This document shows positions 60,861 to 64,000 of a DNA stretch of 64,000 nt, one piece after another; position 1 is the stretch's first letter, and each line of letters begins with the position of its first letter. This DNA is from an uncultured Collinsella sp. GTDB lineage: Bacteria > Actinomycetota > Coriobacteriia > Coriobacteriales > Coriobacteriaceae. Position numbers and translations under genes: made by a program. Under the pieces are notes generated by a model. That model had not been told where the DNA came from and ran no database searches. It worked only from the letters and a program-made list of their open reading frames with translations. The DNA lies in NCBI GenBank assembly GCA_902490305.1, contig CABUDI010000009.1:1-64000 (forward strand), in the 5' to 3' direction.

Positions 60861-60943
60861 GGTAATCGGCCCATGTTTGAATGGCACTGTTTTCCCAGCT
60901 AAATAAACATTTATACGGCCTTTAGGCCACCGCGGCGATATGA

Positions 60944-60976
60944 AATGTGACAAAGGGACTGCCCCTTTGTCACATT
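60944..60976. repeat. TGTGACAAAG-type palindrome at nitroreductase stop
   Basis: AATGTGACAAAGGG pairs with CCCTTTGTCACATT around ACTGC. It ends 2 nt before the nitroreductase stop codon. This is the most perfect copy of its family. Confidence 0.8.
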
Positions 60977-60978
60977 CG

Positions 60979-61851
60979 TCATTTTCCAAGCCAGTTTTTG
61001 AACCACCATTCCATGGATCGGCTCATCTCGGCCATAAAGGGACTCGTGTGCTTGCGGGTATAGATGTCCACGACGCGCTCCCCCACCTCGCGGGCATGCG
61101 GACGGAACATTGCGTCCATCTCGGCCACCTGCGCGTCCATGGTCGCGGCATCCGCGCGGCAGTAGCGCTCCTCGTGCACCAGGTTCACCACGGGGTGCGC
61201 AATGGCCGGACGCTCCTTACGGGGCGTGCCGATGATGAGCATCGACAGCGGCATGGTATACGGAGGCAGATCCAGCAGCTCGGCCACTTCCTCGGCATTC
61301 TCGACGACATCGCCGATGTAGCAGCTTCCCAGCCCCAGGGCCTCGGCGGCGACCACGGCATTTTGCGCGGCGATCACGGCGTCCTGTGCCGCGATGGCAA
61401 AGTCACCCAGACCCGGCGCACGACGGGGCGACTTGCCCGTACGCTCTACAAACTCGGGCTCAAAACAGCCCACATGCTCAAACAGATCGATCCACTTGGC
61501 ATAATCGACCACAAATATAAGTGCCCAGGGAGCCTTGGCGATCATAGGCTGGTGGTCGCACAGGTCGGCCAGACGGTCCAGCGTAGCCTGCTCGCGAATG
61601 CTCACGATGGAATACATCATCATGGCGCCCGCCGACGGTGCGCGGCTCGCCGCATGCAAGATCGCCGCCCGCTGCTCGTCGGTCACCGCTACGGGACGGT
61701 CGTCGTCATCGCGCGCGAAGGCACGCGTAGACGAGCGATGCTCCAAAATGTCCAGCACCGCGTTGCCCGTAGTCTCGACCGGATAGCCGCACATATCCAC
61801 GCCCGCAGCTCCGTCGCCGCCCATGTCCGCCTTGCAAACCTGCTCGCTCAT
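60979..61851 (-). CDS. nitroreductase family protein
   Basis: An FMN-dependent NAD(P)H oxidoreductase, 290 aa. The FMN-binding HRSSTRAF near the N-terminus, APSAGAMMMYSIV and GLGSCYIGDVVENAEEV are family landmarks. The first about 30 residues, with two Cys, and a long C-terminal tail with SMEWWFKNWLG are extra relative to compact members. GAGGATGAGG precedes the ATG. It stands alone; natural substrate unknown. Confidence 0.87.
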   Translation of the reverse strand: MSEQVCKADMGGDGAAGVDMCGYPVETTGNAVLDILEHRSSTRAFARDDDDRPVAVTDEQRAAILHAASRAPSAGAMMMYSIVSIREQATLDRLADLCDHQPMIAKAPWALIFVVDYAKWIDLFEHVGCFEPEFVERTGKSPRRAPGLGDFAIAAQDAVIAAQNAVVAAEALGLGSCYIGDVVENAEEVAELLDLPPYTMPLSMLIIGTPRKERPAIAHPVVNLVHEERYCRADAATMDAQVAEMDAMFRPHAREVGERVVDIYTRKHTSPFMAEMSRSMEWWFKNWLGK

Positions 61852-62064
61852 CGCCTCATCCTCGTCATTTCTTTAAGAAGCCTTTACGTTTCCGTGTAAT
61901 TCCCGTCCATTATCGCGCAGGTCGACACTCCATTGCGCAACACCGCCACACCCGCGCGTTATTATGGCTGGTTGTTGTGCGCAGCCCTCAAACGCTGCGC
62001 ATATCTTGGTAACAATCGGGTAAACCCCCGCTTTCGTAGGTTTTAGTTTGTGAGGAGTCTCAGC

Positions 62065-64000
62065 ATGTTCGCAGCCGCCATCTCGCTCATCGGTCTTGCG
62101 GCGACCGTCTACCTTGTTTTGCGCGAGGCCAAGGCCATTCGCGCTCAGTCGGGCACCGTTGCCAAAAGCGCCATCGCCTGGAGCGTCGCCTTCGGCCTGT
62201 TCCAGCTCTTCTTGACCGTCTGGGGCGCTATTGGCCTCGTGGCACAGAACGAGCCGCTCGCCTTTGTGATGCTCATCCTGACCAACGCCATCCTCACCGG
62301 CTGCGCCTGGGCCAGCATCGCCCGCGATCGCATCGCCCCGCGCGTCTTTGCGTTCGCCAAGCCCGACGCCCCCGCCCCCACCGGCAAGCTCGCCCGCCTG
62401 CGCGGCGCCTTTGTGGGCAAACCACTCGTCGCCGCCGTCCTGTGCCTGCTGCTCGCCGGCGTCTTTGCGCTGCTGGGCATGGAGGTCTCGTCCAACCACG
62501 ACTTTACCTGGGTCTACCCCCTGTGCATCCTGCTCGAGTGGGCCATCATCACCGTGCTCATGACCGGCCTGTTCTTCCTATTCCAGCGCCACGGCGCAGC
62601 TCCCGCGGTCTTGGCCTTTGCCCTCTTTGTCCTGGGCATTGCCGAGTTCTTCGTCATCACGTTTAAATCCATGCCCATCCAGCCGGGCGACCTTTCGGCC
62701 ATCTCCACCGCCGCCGCGGTCGCCGGCAACGGCTACACCTTCTCGATCTCGCTGTTCTGCGTGCTATCCATGGGCTTTACCGCCATCTCGATGCTGCTGT
62801 GCGAGTACGCCGGCATCGTGGCGCCGCACCGCCAGAAGGGTGCCGCCAACGCCAAGCGCATGCTGCTCACCAACCTGCTCGTGGCCGTGCTGTGCCTGGG
62901 CGGCGTGACCGCGCACGTCACGCTCATCGACTACTACAACACCCTCGGCATCACCGTCTACACCTGGCGCCCGCTCGAGAGCTACTGGCGCGAGGGCTAC
63001 CTGCCCGCATTTATTAGTGCCGCGCAGTCCATCAAGCCGCCTAAACCCGCCGACTACTCTGTCGACGACGCCAAGGCCACGCTCAAAAAGTACGCCAAGG
63101 CCTATGACAAGTCCGATGCCGCCAAGAGCGACGAGCGCGCCGCCGCAAAGGAGCAGTTCGATAGCGAGAAGCCCACGGTCATCGCCATCATGAACGAGAC
63201 CTTCTCGGATCTGTCGATCTACCAGAACATGCACGCCGGCTACGAGGGCCCGCAGTACTTTAAGAGCCTGTCCAACTGCCTCAGCCGCGGCAAGCTCTAC
63301 GTGAGCGCCTACGGTGGCGGCACCGCCAATACCGAGTTTGAGTTTATGACCGGCAACTCCATGGCCAACCTGGGCTCGGGCGTGTACCCCTACACCATCT
63401 ACAACATGGAAACGACCGGTAATCTGGCAGAGCAGTTCAAATCGCTCGGCTATTCCACCACGGCCATGCACCCCAACCACGCGACCAATTGGAACCGCGA
63501 GAACGTCTACAAGGACTTTGGCTTTGACCAGTTCCTGTCCATCAACGATTTCCAGGGAGCCGACACCCTGCGCGGTATGGTGACCGACCAGGCTACCTAC
63601 GACAAGATTCTTGAGCTGCTCGACCAGAACGCCGATCCGCAGTTTATCTTCGACGTGACCATGCAGAACCACTCGGGCTACGATACGGGCCTGCTGCCGG
63701 TCGACAAGCAGATGCACCTGAACATCGACACGACCGACCTGGACACCAAGACCGTCGAGGACGGCACGCTGTCCGATGTCGACGAGTATGTCTCGTGCAT
63801 CGAGCAGTCCGACCAGGCGCTTCGCTACTTCCTCAACGCCCTGAGCAAGCTCGACCGTAAGGTGGTCGTGGTGTTCTGGGGCGACCACCAGCCGTTCTTC
63901 CCGTCCAAGTTCAACGACAAGTGGTTTACCGGCGAAGACGATGCCACGCACCAGGAACGTCTGTGGCAGACCGACTACATCATCTGGGCCAACTACGACG
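62065..64000 (+). CDS. LTA synthase-like sulfatase-fold protein (partial, cut by window edge)
   Basis: An open frame of 645 codons running off the right edge. N-terminal membrane helices (about residues 1-300) precede an extracellular alkaline-phosphatase-superfamily domain. Catalytic elements match lipoteichoic acid synthases: Mn-binding Glu in IAIMNETFSDLSIY, nucleophile Thr in AYGGGTANTEFEF, then MQNHSGYD and FWGDHQPF. GAGGAG lies 7 nt before the ATG at 62065. The enzyme would polymerise or transfer glycerol-phosphate units outside the cell. The helical region is larger than in LtaS, so a related phosphoglycerol transferase is equally possible. Confidence 0.87.
   Translation, partial: MFAAAISLIGLAATVYLVLREAKAIRAQSGTVAKSAIAWSVAFGLFQLFLTVWGAIGLVAQNEPLAFVMLILTNAILTGCAWASIARDRIAPRVFAFAKPDAPAPTGKLARLRGAFVGKPLVAAVLCLLLAGVFALLGMEVSSNHDFTWVYPLCILLEWAIITVLMTGLFFLFQRHGAAPAVLAFALFVLGIAEFFVITFKSMPIQPGDLSAISTAAAVAGNGYTFSISLFCVLSMGFTAISMLLCEYAGIVAPHRQKGAANAKRMLLTNLLVAVLCLGGVTAHVTLIDYYNTLGITVYTWRPLESYWREGYLPAFISAAQSIKPPKPADYSVDDAKATLKKYAKAYDKSDAAKSDERAAAKEQFDSEKPTVIAIMNETFSDLSIYQNMHAGYEGPQYFKSLSNCLSRGKLYVSAYGGGTANTEFEFMTGNSMANLGSGVYPYTIYNMETTGNLAEQFKSLGYSTTAMHPNHATNWNRENVYKDFGFDQFLSINDFQGADTLRGMVTDQATYDKILELLDQNADPQFIFDVTMQNHSGYDTGLLPVDKQMHLNIDTTDLDTKTVEDGTLSDVDEYVSCIEQSDQALRYFLNALSKLDRKVVVVFWGDHQPFFPSKFNDKWFTGEDDATHQERLWQTDYIIWANYD

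Noticed and set aside
60838..60943. Potassium- or c-di-AMP-responsive riboswitch upstream of kup
   Set aside because: A perfect -10 at 60855-60860 leaves a leader of only about 30 nt, and no ydaO-type conserved blocks are seen.

Overview
The window is a high-GC Gram-positive chromosome segment that looks like a gut coriobacterium, most likely Collinsella. Supporting signs are the GC-rich codon use, a complete proton-type F-ATPase operon, LytR-CpsA-Psr and lipoteichoic-acid-synthase-like envelope enzymes, fermentative PTS and aldolase genes, and the absence of any respiratory chain. The genus call rests on overall resemblance, not on a database match. I saw no rRNA, tRNA, CRISPR array, phage or transposase gene.

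Layout. 0.2-4.4 kb: a phosphohexomutase, a DtxR-type metal regulator with a homocysteine S-methyltransferase, and divergent peptidase T. 4.8-14.4 kb: one leftward block, atpI-like-B-E-F-H-A-G-D-C followed after a terminator by murA and an LCP ligase. 14.6-17.6 kb: upp, glpK and a TsaC/Sua5 protein. 17.8-21.5 kb: a toxin-first HigBA pair, prmC and prfA. 21.8-26.1 kb: an M20 peptidase and a polar amino acid ABC importer. 26.3-31.9 kb: a mutarotase-like protein, two unrecognised membrane or lipoproteins, an unusual LpdD-like/Idi-like fusion protein and an MFS transporter. 32.0-35.3 kb: an AAA_14/DUF4143 ATPase behind three phased palindromes, a small phosphatase, a TIGR04076 protein and pyridoxamine kinase. 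35.7-40.0 kb: a MarR-controlled heterodimeric ABC exporter. 40.2-44.6 kb: a LysR/SDR/MFS/Gfo-Idh catabolic cluster. 44.8-53.3 kb: Tex, an ascorbate-type PTS between two paralogous transaldolase-like aldolases, a DeoR regulator and a HAD phosphatase. 53.4-64 kb: a RlmKL-like rRNA methyltransferase whose first catalytic domain looks degenerate, a KdpDE-like two-component pair beside the potassium transporter Kup, a nitroreductase, and an LTA-synthase-like gene cut by the right edge.

How the parts fit. ATP synthase, murA and LCP form an energy and envelope block. The aldolase-PTS operon with the DeoR regulator looks like a self-contained sugar route in which a phosphorylated ketose could be cleaved directly. 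KdpDE-like genes next to Kup suggest potassium or turgor control without a KdpFABC pump nearby.

The most striking signal is not protein-coding. A 161-162 nt structured element occurs three times in the same orientation (4641-4802, 20249-20410, 35479-35639). Its stems are kept by compensatory changes, and its wobble pairs make sense only on the + strand. It is accompanied by smaller palindromes containing an AACGTCCCC core. These, and a second TGTGACAAAG-type palindrome family, sit with remarkable regularity just after stop codons. The second strongest protein-level signal is the fusion of a prenylated-flavin-chaperone-like domain to an isopentenyl-diphosphate-isomerase-like Nudix domain.
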